This document shows positions 24,101-34,304 of a DNA stretch of 64,000 bases, piece after piece. The stretch's first letter is position 1. Each line of letters opens with the position of its first letter. The stretch is from Serpula lacrymans var. lacrymans S7.9 (taxonomy: Eukaryota; Basidiomycota; Agaricomycetes; Boletales; Serpulaceae). The notes beneath the pieces were generated by a model. That model was not told the origin of the DNA and made no database searches. It saw only the letters and a list, made by a program, of their open reading frames with translations. The stretch covers positions 1,447,685 to 1,511,684 of the forward strand of contig NW_006763292.1 in assembly GCF_000218685.1 (NCBI RefSeq). Direction: 5' to 3'. Made by a program: the position numbers and the translations under genes.

Positions 24101-24507
24101 TCAAGATGGGATCTGGTGCTGTCTCCTGGAGCTCCAAGCTTCAGAACATTGTTGCTCTGTCCACCACTGAAGCAGAATACATTGCTGCTGTTGAGGCTGG
24201 CAAAGAGATTTGCTGGATGCGAAATTTGTTGAAGGAAATGGGCTATCCTATCACCTCTCCTTCCACCCTTCATATTGACAACCAATCTGCCATCTCTGTA
24301 TCCAAGAACCCTGAGCACCATGGTCGGATGAAACACCTTGATCTGCAATGGCATTGGTTGAGAGATGTTGTTGACTCTGGGCAGATTGCTCCTACCTTTG
24401 TTCCCACTGCTGAGATGCCTGCAGACTTGTTGACCAAGGCTCTTGTCAAGCCTAAAGTGGAAGTGTTCAGGAAGATGATGGGACTTATTAGATCAGGGGG
24501 GAGCTGA
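21121..24507 (+). pseudogene. pol: Copia Pol: protease, integrase, reverse transcriptase, RNase H
   Basis: The polyprotein makes cDNA and integrates it. Protease: the active-site motif reads NTGATSHMT, with Asn (codon 21259-21261) in place of the catalytic Asp. Two TGA stops follow at 21457-21459 and 21484-21486. From 21529 a 992-residue frame is open. Integrase: LMLWHRRLAHHH and C-x2-C pre-integrase region, then Asp at HSDV (residue 113), Asp in HDDKGGEY (175) and Glu in NGVAERANR (211), a DD35E set. Reverse transcriptase: GKWVFKIKRNSDGTVERYK and the FVDDM active site (665-669). RNase H: FSDADHGGD (about 838-846), TEAEYIA (880-886), HIDNQSA. The frame is that of gag. Damage is limited to point changes, most explicable by C-to-T or G-to-A. 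Confidence 0.93.
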
Positions 24508-24525
24508 TGCTTGGGAGGTGCAGCA

Positions 24526-24535
24526 TCAGGGGGAG
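24526..24535 (+). promoter_or_regulatory. Polypurine tract of the Copia element
   Basis: ATCAGGGGGAG lies immediately before the 3' LTR. A second similar run (GATCAGGGGGGAG) occurs 30 bases upstream at the end of pol. Confidence 0.75.
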
Positions 24536-24855
24536 TGTTAGTTTTGGTGATTCTGCACCTTTGTGCTACCTATATATTTTCATTCCTTTCTCTATCTATT
24601 CTTCTATCATTCACTATTGATTGTATTCTCTATTATTTTGCCTTTGTGGCTGCTTTGTTTACCTTTGTTTACAAAACTTCGGAAAGTACTGCAGAGTCCA
24701 ATGCTTCCTATTCTCTAGTTACTCACATTGGACTCTAGGTACTGTATACCTGTCATACTCTCTAATAATATAGTTACTCACATTGGACTCTAGTTCCAGT
24801 CCCTGATTGCTCTCAGCAAGTGGCTAGACACTTCCTTCAAGCTTTGTTCTTAATA
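24536..24855 (+). repeat. Copia 3' LTR
   Basis: It is 320 bp, begins TGTTAGTTTTGG, ends CTTAATA, and is followed by the TTCAT target duplication at 24856-24860. Confidence 0.95.
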
Positions 24856-24860
24856 TTCAT

Positions 24861-25683
24861 ATCCTTGGAAAAGTGTACTTACTTGTGGACACAACAATGC
24901 TGCAACAAATCTCATAATGTGCTCAAGAAATATCTCCACATAAGACTCTTTGACCACTCTGGTGTGCGTTAGGTTCTACAATTGGCTGAAATATCTGTTC
25001 CGATATTCAATTATGGTAAAAGTTGTAGAACTGTCCATCCAAGAGTTGGCTATTGTGGCAAAAATTTAGGAACCTGAATGAGGAAGATACTGATAAGTGT
25101 TGAGAGGATGAGTATAGATTCAAGCGGGTCTCGGCAGAGCCTTTGTTTGCTACCTTGAGTAGAAAGTTTTCAGCCTTGGTCAAGCTAATCAGCTTGATAT
25201 GGCAATCACAAGGCAGCAGAGCGGAAGAATAATCGGTAGGAGTCTGGAACAGGAAAAAGGATGGGTGCAAAAAAGCCCAGAATCTAACTCCGCACAACAC
25301 GCTGGACATATAATATCTATTTAGCAGAGACAAAGCAGAACATCATGCTTGGACAAAAGAGAACCTTTGGAGTAACAAAACTCACAGGTGGCTCTCTTTC
25401 TGCTCCTGACGGATATATTTGCCAATTGTGGTATAACTTTGACCACTTTCGGATCGTCCAAACTCATTCATCGCTTTGTGTCACTGTTGCAGGCCAGGCA
25501 TTTTGTTTTAGCGGGCTGTAATCTGATCAATCTGATCTACTTGGTTTTCTGGACATGTCATCTTTTTGCATTCTGGAAAATAGCGCTGGACAAAGGAACA
25601 ACCTGATAAAAGACCCAGCTTTCATCTGGTTGTAGAGTAGTGAGCACACCACGATGCTTATATCCCTAACCACGCCATTTATC
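24861..25683. other. No confident gene
   Basis: Short frames only. A minus-strand frame at 25007-25333 has no domain I know. The final part (25380-25680) is probably the 5' region of the downstream gene. Confidence 0.45.
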
Positions 25684-26667
25684 ATGAGTCAAATCAGCAC
25701 TACAATCGAACCAAAGGATGACCATATCAACTTTGTTCTCCCAGGTCGTTTGATTGACCCCAATACTCATGCAAAGTCTATGCTGGCTTGTGCTTTTTTA
25801 TATTCACGTCACTGGAACCCACAAAACCTCAAATACCACTGGTATGGGCCATGGTCTTGCATATTCCACGACCTCACCCAAGACATACTCTGTCTTCTTC
25901 CCATTCCCCAATACCCCCTGTACTTCATCTCCAGTTACAATGATCCTGCCGCTCGTCAGCCTGGTGAGGCTGTAGACCAAGGCAACACGACTTTGGATTC
26001 AATCACCTCCACGCACATCTCACCTGACTCTTCTGTCATCCCGGATTTTGTGATCACCCGCATTGTCTATTGTATGAGGGATGATTTGGTGATCAATGAC
26101 GAGCTAGTGGGATGGCGGGCAATCAAGATTTTCTACGCAGGGATTCCACTCATCTGTAAAATCAAACGCGGAGCAAAGCGGTTCTTTGATGTTGACAAGT
26201 GGCTGAGTTCCTCTGGGCCCCTCATGACAGCCACTCACAAGGATGTTGAGAGGCAAGCCGCTCACTTGTTTTTGATGTACCTGCACCAGCAATCAGTGAT
26301 ACTTGTGGCTGCCAGTGGAATCTGGTGGTCTTACTGCATTGTGAACAGGCAAGATATATTGTTAAAGGAGGAGGATTCAGGCTCGTTGGCGCAAGTGGGT
26401 GAAGTAGGGGGGGACAACAAACCCGATCTAGAAGATATCCCAGAGGACAACAATGTTCACGGCAACATCCCTGCAGTGATGGAATCAGGCACTAACTTTG
26501 ACACTGATGTTCCTCTCGACTATCATTCACTTGACGACACCAATAAATCGGATGGAAAAGAAATCCACGTCAAGGGACCTGCACTGGAGAAGGTTCTCCC
26601 TCCTGATCAACTTCAGCTTCAGGAAGGTCATTGGTCTGGTTTTCTATGCATAGATGGGACTGCTTGA
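25684..26667 (+). CDS. PD-(D/E)xK nuclease-like protein of an agaricomycete family
   Basis: A 327-residue protein is read from the ATG at 25684 (MSQISTTIEP); an in-frame ATG 30 bases upstream is possible. The N-terminal part has the pattern LLACAF-like SMLACAFLYSRHWNP, then HWYGPW and PQYPLYFI, which I recall from a large family in mushrooms. The middle contains IPDFVITRI and, after a spacer, PLICKIKRGAKRF; in the family I recall this second motif is VEIKR or VEVKR, giving the PD..ExK layout of restriction-nuclease-like folds. Here the Glu is Lys, so catalysis is doubtful. Then come QAAHLFLMY and QQSVILVAASGIWWS. The frame ends with TGA at 26665-26667, but it stays readable beyond (NQAFYLIHKWLEEV), so the stop may be premature. 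Function is inferred only. Confidence 0.65.
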   Translation: MSQISTTIEPKDDHINFVLPGRLIDPNTHAKSMLACAFLYSRHWNPQNLKYHWYGPWSCIFHDLTQDILCLLPIPQYPLYFISSYNDPAARQPGEAVDQGNTTLDSITSTHISPDSSVIPDFVITRIVYCMRDDLVINDELVGWRAIKIFYAGIPLICKIKRGAKRFFDVDKWLSSSGPLMTATHKDVERQAAHLFLMYLHQQSVILVAASGIWWSYCIVNRQDILLKEEDSGSLAQVGEVGGDNKPDLEDIPEDNNVHGNIPAVMESGTNFDTDVPLDYHSLDDTNKSDGKEIHVKGPALEKVLPPDQLQLQEGHWSGFLCIDGTA

Positions 26668-27296
26668 AACCAGGCATTTTATCTTATTCATAAGTGGTTG
26701 GAGGAAGTTGCCGCATCAACAAATGGTGCAAGAGGATGATGATGTAGAGTGGAACCCGAATGAAATGATGTATTTTTTAGTAGCTTCCTGTACACAATCA
26801 ATATTGTTTCTTTACAAATCAGCATTAACATTTTGAAATCAAGAACTGGCTCAATTTGTATATTGTACACGTTTTAGTGAGTCCAAACCAGAGCCACAAG
26901 CTAGTAATTAGGAGAGGACAAAAACGGGAAGCCTTGCATTTTGGGGTCAAAAGATATGGGGACATATATTTGTTGCCTGGAAATAAAACTGGTCCAAAGA
27001 TGTGGAGAGTGGCGACCGGAAAGATGACCAAACAGGTGTCCCTCATTCCGGACGATTATTGACGTTGTCTCGTCTTGGGCATGCTCACAATCCCCTTACA
27101 GGCAGGGTGGTAAGACTGCAACATATTCAGGCTAGCAATGGTGGTCTAGAGCAAGGGGTGAGGGTGGTAGTAAAGTGAAGGTCCAGAATGGGAAGTTAGG
27201 TCAATACTCTAACCCATTTGCCGTTGTCATTGTCTTATTCATTGAGCAATGCTGTGTAACCCTGTCGGTGATGTTGTGTTGAAATCGTTGTTGACG
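26668..27296. other. 3' continuation of the preceding gene, then no gene seen
   Basis: Up to about 26740 the frame of the preceding gene stays open after its stop. The frame 26856-27062 encodes 68 residues with no recognised domain. Confidence 0.4.
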
Positions 27297-27301
27297 GCAA
27301 G

Positions 27302-27789
27302 TGTTACAATTGATGTACCAGTACCTACTTACACTTCACTTTTTGTATTTTTACTTTTACTTTTTCCAAGTCACATGACCAGTGTCTAGACTCATTATGT
27401 GACTGGTCACATGCTAAACATCGGACTTTGAATTTTATTTACAACTGTACAGTACCTCACGTATTTTAGTATATATACAAGAGTAATACATGGGGAAGGA
27501 CTGCAGCGAGTCCTCCTGTTGTCTAGCACAACTAACTCACTGCAGCCTAAGGGGTAACCACTCCCCATCATCTTCTTTATAGTGTGTTCCCGTGTGCGCC
27601 AGAGTAAATAACTCTTGGTTGTTACAGAAGCAATACATGGGGAAGAACTCAGCGAGTTCTCCTGTTGTCTACCAACAACTAACTTGGTGAATCCTAATGG
27701 GTAACCACTCCCACCTCTTCCTCTTCTTTTGAGTGTTGTTTTCATTGTGTTCTAGTGCCCCAAGACTGTGTCTTGTTGGTGTTGTCACA
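27302..27789 (-). repeat. Solo LTR with internal duplication, flanked by GCAAG
   Basis: The insertion is flanked by GCAAG at 27297-27301 and 27790-27794. Read on the minus strand it starts TGTGACAACACC and ends CAATTGTAACA, the termini of the 491-bp LTR at 28731-29221. Inside, however, after CCCCATGTATTGCTTC the sequence starts again with TGTAACAACCAAGAG (an LTR start of the sister family at 51548) and repeats the promoter-proximal part to CCCCATGTATTAC before continuing to the shared 3' end. It is a chimeric or tandemly duplicated LTR. Confidence 0.85.
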
Positions 27790-28058
27790 GCAAGCCCTTC
27801 CCTCATACAACCGATCTCTCTATACTCCTTGATGTGGACTCGCAGGAACCATGTATGTCTCTGCTTGCGACCTACAGAATATCTCTATCTATCTTTATTC
27901 CCCCCTCTTTCTCTCCTCTGTCTCCATCAGGGTGCCAACCATTGTTGCCTTTGACTTCCATGGCATGAACATCACATTTGTCTTGCATACTATTTCGAGT
28001 TTGGCCAGTTGCGCCACTGATTATGATCACGTACACCAGCTTTTCCCTCATCATTGTC

Positions 28059-29868
28059 ATGGCTGAAGGTGGGCTGTAAAATGTTATAGAAGATGAACTG
28101 CTCTCTGATCACTGGAATCAAGATGGCCAATCTACAAGGTATAACAATTCTCAGATTGTTGACATGCATACTGCACTGGAACATGTGGAGGCGGATGCGC
28201 GAAGCTCAATCAAGGGTATTGATGCCACTGTTTTGGGTCTTCAGCGTTCGCTACAGGACACCAAAAAATCCACTGTTAGTTATTCTTTGTCTCAATTAAC
28301 GTTGACTCTGAACAATATGTAGATCAGCGCTTCTCAATGATTAGTTGCACTCGAGGAATTTGTTGCATCAGACAACAACAAGATTAAACAAGCCATCAAG
28401 AATGTGCACTATCAGTTGAAGCTTATCAGAGGCACATTAGGTATATATCTCGAAGCATGTGCTGCTAAGCCACTTGTGTCTTTCTAATGTCCTTTTTGAC
28501 CAGGCAATTTGGAAAATTAAATCAACTTGACCGACTAGAGGGAATCCATAATGCAGTTTTGACTTTGTCATTGTCAATGACTGAAATGCAGAGGCAGCAG
28601 AAGACTCTTCTAGAAAACAGTGCGGCTATCATTGAGCTTCTTACTTCTCAGACACCACATTATGTTGGTATTTTTGACGCTATCAACAACCTTATGGCTC
28701 AGCTTTCTGTCTTTCAAGCCTCCATGACAATGTGACAACACCAACAAGACACAGTCTTGGGGCACTGGAGCACAATGAAAACAACACTCAAAAGAAGAGG
28801 AAGAGGTGGGAGTGGTTTCCCATTTGGTAGGAACAAGTTAGTTGTTGGTAGACAACAGGAGGACTCACTGAGTCCTTCCCCATGTATTGCTCCTGTATAT
28901 ATACTAAAATACATGAGGTACTGTACAGTTGTAAATAAAGTTTAAAGTCCGATGTTTAGCATGTGACTGGTCACACGATGAGTCTAGACATTGGTCAGGT
29001 GTTGTGTCACATGACTTGGTCATGTGACTATGAAAAGTCGAAAATGTAAAGTAAAGTAAATGATCACATGACCAGTCACATGACTTGGTCATGTGCTGTG
29101 AAAAGTCGAAAATGTAAAGTAAAGTAAATGATCACTTGACTGGTCATGTGACTTGGAAAAATAAAAGTAAAAGTACGAAAAAGGTGAAGTGTAAGTAGGT
29201 ACTGGTATGTCAATTGTAACAGACAAACAATTTGACGCAATTTGGGGACCTGATACAGACAGACCCTGCCGACAATTGTGATGGCTTAGAACAACCGCCA
29301 GGAGATTACACCCTATTGGCTGAGCTTCAGAGTTTGACGCAACAGCCTTTAGTTACTGCGTCAAATCTGCTCCTTTGAAGCCTGAGTTTAGAGGAAGATG
29401 TCATTATGAGCACAAATACCAGTGAGGCTCCTTTATGGTGGTCAGTATTGTTTGCCTATAACTGCCCATCACTGAGCTTTCTTGGTTGTTGAGAAAAATA
29501 GTTGGAATACTCGATCCTTAGGTGATACAAAGTATAGTATCTCTGGTGTGATATGCACACTGGTGGGAACCACTCTTGCTTTTGTCAATGACTTAAGCTT
29601 TCAGGCATGCAGGTTTAGGGTGTCATTATTTACGGTACTTCCTCCGGTGATTGAACACTGCCATATGTTATTCATAACTTTACTGATTCTGACTCTTGTT
29701 ACCGTGATATTCTCTTACCTGCTGAGGAAGCTAAGTCGTAATTGGATGTGGTGGGCAGTCAATGCCAAAGTAGCGCATAATTGTATTCCCCTCGCTGATA
29801 CCAGCCCCAGTCATGGCAGGGGCAATGATCTATGGCGTCTATATTGTGGCTTGTACAATTAAAAGTTG
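28059..29868 (+). pseudogene. Coiled-coil/membrane protein gene, interrupted by a solo LTR
   Basis: The plus strand keeps a long readable frame with an ATG at about 28059 (MAEGG), in-frame stops (TAA, TAG, TGA), and a helical, coiled-coil-like region (EDELLSDHWNQ, HVEADARSSIKGIDATVLGLQ, LKLIRGTLG). A GTATAT..ACCAG intron-like segment (28442-28503) follows, then KLNQLDRLEGIHN and QRQQKTLLENSAAI to QLSVFQASMT. A solo LTR (28731-29221) follows; when it and one GACAA copy are skipped, the frame runs on as NNLTQFGDLIQTDPAD and GDYTLLAELQSLTQQ to a TGA near 29380. Downstream frames to 29862 contain hydrophobic segments (FITLLILTLVTVIFSYLL). The family is not recognised with confidence; a DUF6535-like membrane protein is one possibility. 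Confidence 0.55.
28731..29221 (+). repeat. Solo LTR (491 bp) with GACAA target duplication
   Basis: It starts TGTGACAACA and ends TTGTAACA, flanked by GACAA at 28726-28730 and 29222-29226. The 3' half contains a duplicated block with GTCACATGAC and GTCGAAAATGTAAAG words (28985-29150). Confidence 0.92.
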
Positions 29869-31037
29869 AATGCTCATTCTGATTATTTGATAATACTATG
29901 GATTCTCAGCCTGAATCTGTCCACTTTCTGGCTGATCTTATCTGTTTTTGTTGGCTAGCTGTCCTATATTGTGGTAATTCTTATCCTTGTCTCTGGTTTG
30001 TTGATTCATGAGCAATATTCAAAACTTCATCAGTCATATCTAAGACACAGGACTGACTATATTTTAGATGATTCAGCTAAGATTGATCTTCCATTGGAAA
30101 ATCAAAATCTTATTCCAGAATGAAGCTCGCTTGTACATAAAAGGTGAGACTTATGTCTTGTGGGCTTGCATATAATTTCAAGTTCTTATAGCTATTTCAC
30201 GGGAAATTGCAATACCTACACTTTGAGAGATGAGGGAGCAGGATTTGCCCTTTGTTGGCAGGAATTACTAAAAATACTGATTGGGTTCAAAAATGAAGAT
30301 CAAGAAGTTGTCCATTTTGTGAGTGATACAATGGTCACAAACACTCCTGCTTGAAGACATGCACTAAGACTATCCTCCAAGGGCCATTTCGCCAAAATTT
30401 GACCGACATTTAGCCACTATGAAGTACAGGATATCAGTCACTCAGCTTTTCATATCTCATGCCTACATCAGCAAGGCTAGGGAGTCTTGGGTGGATGGCA
30501 TCACACCTTTTGTCGCAGTCAAAGCTAGAATTGACCATTATTCAACACAAACCCTTTTACGCTACCGAAGTTGTCTTGAAGGGACTAGATTTATGGCCCC
30601 TGTTAGCAATATTGCTGAGCCCATGACTCACTCTACAAAGTGCATACTAACTCGTCACCCCCCTCCTCCCACTCTCCACACACCTATTCTTCACCGTTGT
30701 TGGCCTCGCATACTTGCCGAACGTATTCAACTGCAGCTGTGCCTGGTATGAAATACTGTCGTGCATGGCCTCAAATGCACAAAGGAGATAAAATCCTTTC
30801 CCTGACAACATTGTGCATGGAATTGAGGGACGGTATTCCCTGGTGTGTCACTTTGATTCTACAAGTCTTAAACTATTCCCTAATAATTGAATTACATTCA
30901 AGTTATCCTGGGTGTGCTACTGATGAATCCCTCGACAAGTCAGCATGCGCTAGCCTCACTTTTTCCCTCTCCACCAATCTCTTTGTCCGGCGGACAAGGT
31001 GAATTCTACCCATTCTTAAAACATTTAATGCATCAAT
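29869..31037. other. No confident gene
   Basis: Several frames look protein-like, for example SHAYISKARESWVDG at about 30450-30495, but none shows a family I know, and they are separated by stops. They may be further exons of the broken gene to the left or remnants of another. Confidence 0.4.
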
Positions 31038-31449
31038 TGTTACGATACACAATTTTCGGACCTTTAATTTTCATTCTCCCCTTTAACTTTATACTATAGT
31101 TTTCACACATTGTGCCATGCGGCACTTTCCATTTTGTTCAAACTCCACCTTCTCGCGCTACACTGCCTTTATTCTTATTTTAGCTACAAGTCTCTCACAC
31201 AGTGGAGCTGGTCACGCGGGCTGCGCCCTCTGACATCATCAGCCACTGCTTTATCAACTGTATAGTACAACATGTACAAATAACCTGTAGTAGTATATAT
31301 ACCCCAATAGATCCAGGAGACTCCTCAGCGAGTCCTCCTGTTGTTTACCCACAACTAACTTGGTCCTATCCTAAGGATAACCACTCCCCTCACTACCTTT
31401 ATAGTTGGTTCTAGTTATGCGCCAGAGTAACTAACTCTTGGTGGTAACA
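31038..31449 (-). repeat. Solo LTR (412 bp), sister of the one at 51548
   Basis: On the minus strand it starts TGTTACCACCAAGAG and ends ATCGTAACA, matching the LTR at 51548-51964 along its length. Flanks are TCAAT on the left and TTAAT on the right, a target duplication with one mismatch. Confidence 0.82.
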
Positions 31450-31871
31450 TTAATCAACTTGTCATTGATGTTTATTACTAAAGTGGCATGGGTGGGATAG
31501 GAGGAAGTGGCGCTAACGCAGCCTTTGCATCACCTATCCCATGGTGAAAAGCAGGGGTAAGGTATAACCACAATGAGGTCTTATTGGACATAGTGAAAAA
31601 TATGCAAAGTATAGTGGGACGGTAAGTACATGTACATAAAGGAGCAGTACAACAACGTGATTTGGAACAATAGCAAAGTGATGAGCACAGGTAGCATTAA
31701 GAAAATGAATATGATATGTTGTTGTAGGAAAATGTTGCCATGAACATGATTACCATAAGCGTCTGTGTAAGCCAGTCAGCATATATATCTATTGTCTATT
31801 ATAGCTGGGAAATAAACCTCTTTTTAGCAGCTACTGGGGATCATCCTAGATCCGGAGTCACAAAAGTTGTA

Positions 31872-32610
31872 TTATGATGTGAGGAGTTGACTACATTTTT
31901 GTGTAGTCTGAGCAATTTTAGGCGCCGTTTCTTTGTAACGATCAGTTCTATGTAGGAATTTTGAATAGTTGCTTAGACTCCCAGAGGGTGTTATAGTGTC
32001 AAGGTCATGTCCCTCGAGACTTTTCATGCGTGCTTTTCTAGCCACTGCAACTTCCTGTTGACATAGTTTTACGGTGGCTTTGTTAGCAATCAGCTTTTGG
32101 TGAACTTTTAGAAAAGATCTCTTCCACTGTTTGTAAACCCGCTTGATAGAGAAGGTTTGCCTGTGTGCCTCCAATAGCATTTGCTTTTGCCATACATACT
32201 TATTGGTTGTTTGAACATCTAGAGAGTGTACATCCACAAGATAGATTCTCAAGCAAAGTGCGCATCTCACAGCCATATGTCGTTGGGTGGAGGAAGCCAG
32301 TATAGCATTCAACTTCTCGGTTATGTTTTGTTATGAAAAGGTGAGGAGATGCCTCAGTGATGAATATTTCACAAATACATACTGTAGGTTGAGGACCAGT
32401 GCCTGAGAGAGGGGTAAGATCTCTATTGACATGCAGTTGTGAATCATGAGCAAACAAGGGTTGTGTTAAAAAAGGAACTTACCCAGTGTTGGATTTACCA
32501 CCTGGCAGAAAAATTCTGCGCAATTTCTGCGGGTTAACCGTTTTCTGACACTGCAAACAGTTGAAAGGACCCTTGTGTGCGTCAACACAGACTTTGCAGT
32601 TCATATGACC
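31872..32610 (-). CDS. Cysteine-rich protein gene of unknown function, probably spliced
   Basis: On the minus strand an exon-like stretch at about 32610-32483 encodes EGHMNCKVCVDAHKG followed by NCLQCQ and LRRIFLPGGKSN, with two CxxC pairs typical of a small zinc-binding module, and ends at a GTAAGT donor (complement 32477-32482). A possible acceptor, CTCTCTCAG, lies about 70 bases downstream, and frames continue through TVCICEIFITEASPHLF. A basic, helical frame follows (31872-32312: KQWKRSFLKVHQKLIANK, VAVARKARMKSLEG). The exon chain and frame joins are inferred. I do not recognise the family; cysteine clusters are known near KDZ transposases of basidiomycetes, but no KDZ catalytic part is visible here. 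Confidence 0.4.
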
Positions 32611-34304
32611 TTCAGTTGTATCAGTTACAACTACTCACTTTCGAACAATGCTGTGACTTTACTGCATGGTGCAAGCATGGACCATTGGCTTTGTAAAAGA
32701 GGGTTCTTGTGTCCTGGGATCAAATAGTAGGCCATGGGAGAATTATCTGGACAGGGTAACGAGAAATGTGAGAGTCTAGGGATGGTAATAAGCAGTAATG
32801 TTTGTATAATAGTTAGTCAGACCCATCATAATTTAACGGACAGCGTACAAAGTCACAAACATGGTCCAGTTTTGCTACCAGCATTACAAAAAATATGCAT
32901 CTCTGACCTGCATCTTGAAGGGCTTCAATGGTGTCTTACACGTTGTTCGGTGAGTGGAGCTCACCTTGAACTACTAGAGAAACAAGGAGAGGAGATTTCC
33001 TTGTGCAGTCTGGAGTTTTTATGTACCCTTGTTCGGCATGTTAAATGTTTTGGTAAATGAAGAAAATGACCAGAACTTGCTTGTATTATATGTATTAACA
33101 TTTACACATGTAAAAACTTGGTTATCCTCAATGCCACAAAAAGTGCGTTAAACCTCACTCACCCTAATCCACTGTCAAGCCCAAAAACAATGTGACATAT
33201 ATTACATACTGATCAATTACTTCATAATAAAGAATAAATTTATCTGGCTATCTTCACTGTGATGCTTCAATGATAAATGGCTGTCTTGAGAACATGTGCT
33301 TTTTCAAAGGACTTAACAGATACTGCTATGTGGGAGGTTTTGTGGTATAATTCATCTCCTGCCTACTTGAAGATAGATCTTGGTGCAATGATGCTTGGAT
33401 GTTCTCTAAAGCTCTTATGCTGGTCGATTATTTATATTTCACATAGGGGGCCACCAAAAAATGACAGTATGGAAGTATGATATCCAACACTGTGCTGACT
33501 TGGTACTGTAGATAACATACATGAGGGCTCTAAGTCCTTGGTTGAGACCCAAAGTTACTAGATTTTCTGTCATACAGTGTAAGACCTTTTTGGAAGAGAT
33601 GATAACCATACCATGACAAAACCGGATAAATGTGGTCTCTGCTAAAGCAGCCATTGTTCTTCATGGAGTCATTATACTGTAGCGAGTAGCACCTCTGACT
33701 ATAAGTAGTAGGGGGTTTAGTGTAGGAATATCTCAGTGGTTCCTATAGCCTCTTAGGCAGTGGCTGAGGTATGTTACATTACACTTATTAGAGATCACCT
33801 AAACTAACATCTAATGTAGTTTCACTTAGGTAAATAATAAGGTCGTTTCTATAGCCTCTTAGGCGGCAGCTGAGTTTGACTTAAGTTTATTATACCATTC
33901 ATCCCTAATCTGATTGGCCATTGAAATCTAAGTTATTTTTTGACTGTCATGATGACTATCAGCATTCATTTCAACTTTGGATTTGTCACCACCTTTACCA
34001 GGAGGTGGACGTGGTGCTCCATCTTTACCACCTCAGTGACTTTACTGTGGTAATGTGGCATTAGGATGATCCTAGGATATGATGGGGAAATGTCCAGATT
34101 CGATGGGATTGATCCCAGACTGCATAGAGATAATTCCATGGTATGGTGTGGAAATGTTTAAATTTAACTGGAATAATCTTGGACTGTACATGAATGATGC
34201 TATGGTATGGTGGGGAAATGTCTCGATACAACTGGAATGATCCTATGGCATAGAGGGGATATGTCCAGATCCAACTAGAATAATCCTGGACAGTCTCAGC
34301 AAGG

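Larger units (their letters stand above)
18789..24855 (+). mobile_element. Structurally complete Ty1/Copia retrotransposon (6067 bp)
   Basis: The element has two 320-bp LTRs (18789-19108 and 24536-24855) and the 5-bp target duplication TTCAT at 18784-18788 and 24856-24860. A primer-binding site follows the left LTR and a purine-rich tract (TCAGGGGGAG) precedes the right LTR. By eye the LTRs differ at five positions in 320, indicating a fairly young insertion. Gag and pol lie in one frame interrupted by four stop codons, and the protease aspartate is replaced, so this copy should not move on its own. A diverged solo LTR of the same family lies at 44026-44359. Confidence 0.95.

Noticed and set aside
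23656..24354. 232-codon minus-strand frame under the Copia RNase H region
   Set aside because: It is the antisense shadow of the pol frame, which has full domain support.
679..31869. Identical 15-mer GAGTCACAAAAGTTG at 679-693 and 31855-31869, just outside the left arm and near the unknown cysteine-rich gene
   Set aside because: Flanks diverge immediately on both sides and the positions do not correspond to arm boundaries; a chance match or old fragment is as likely as a functional site.
32734..33060. 108-codon plus-strand frame
   Set aside because: It is isolated, has no recognisable domain, and lies opposite the upstream side of the cysteine-rich minus-strand exon; not enough evidence for a gene.
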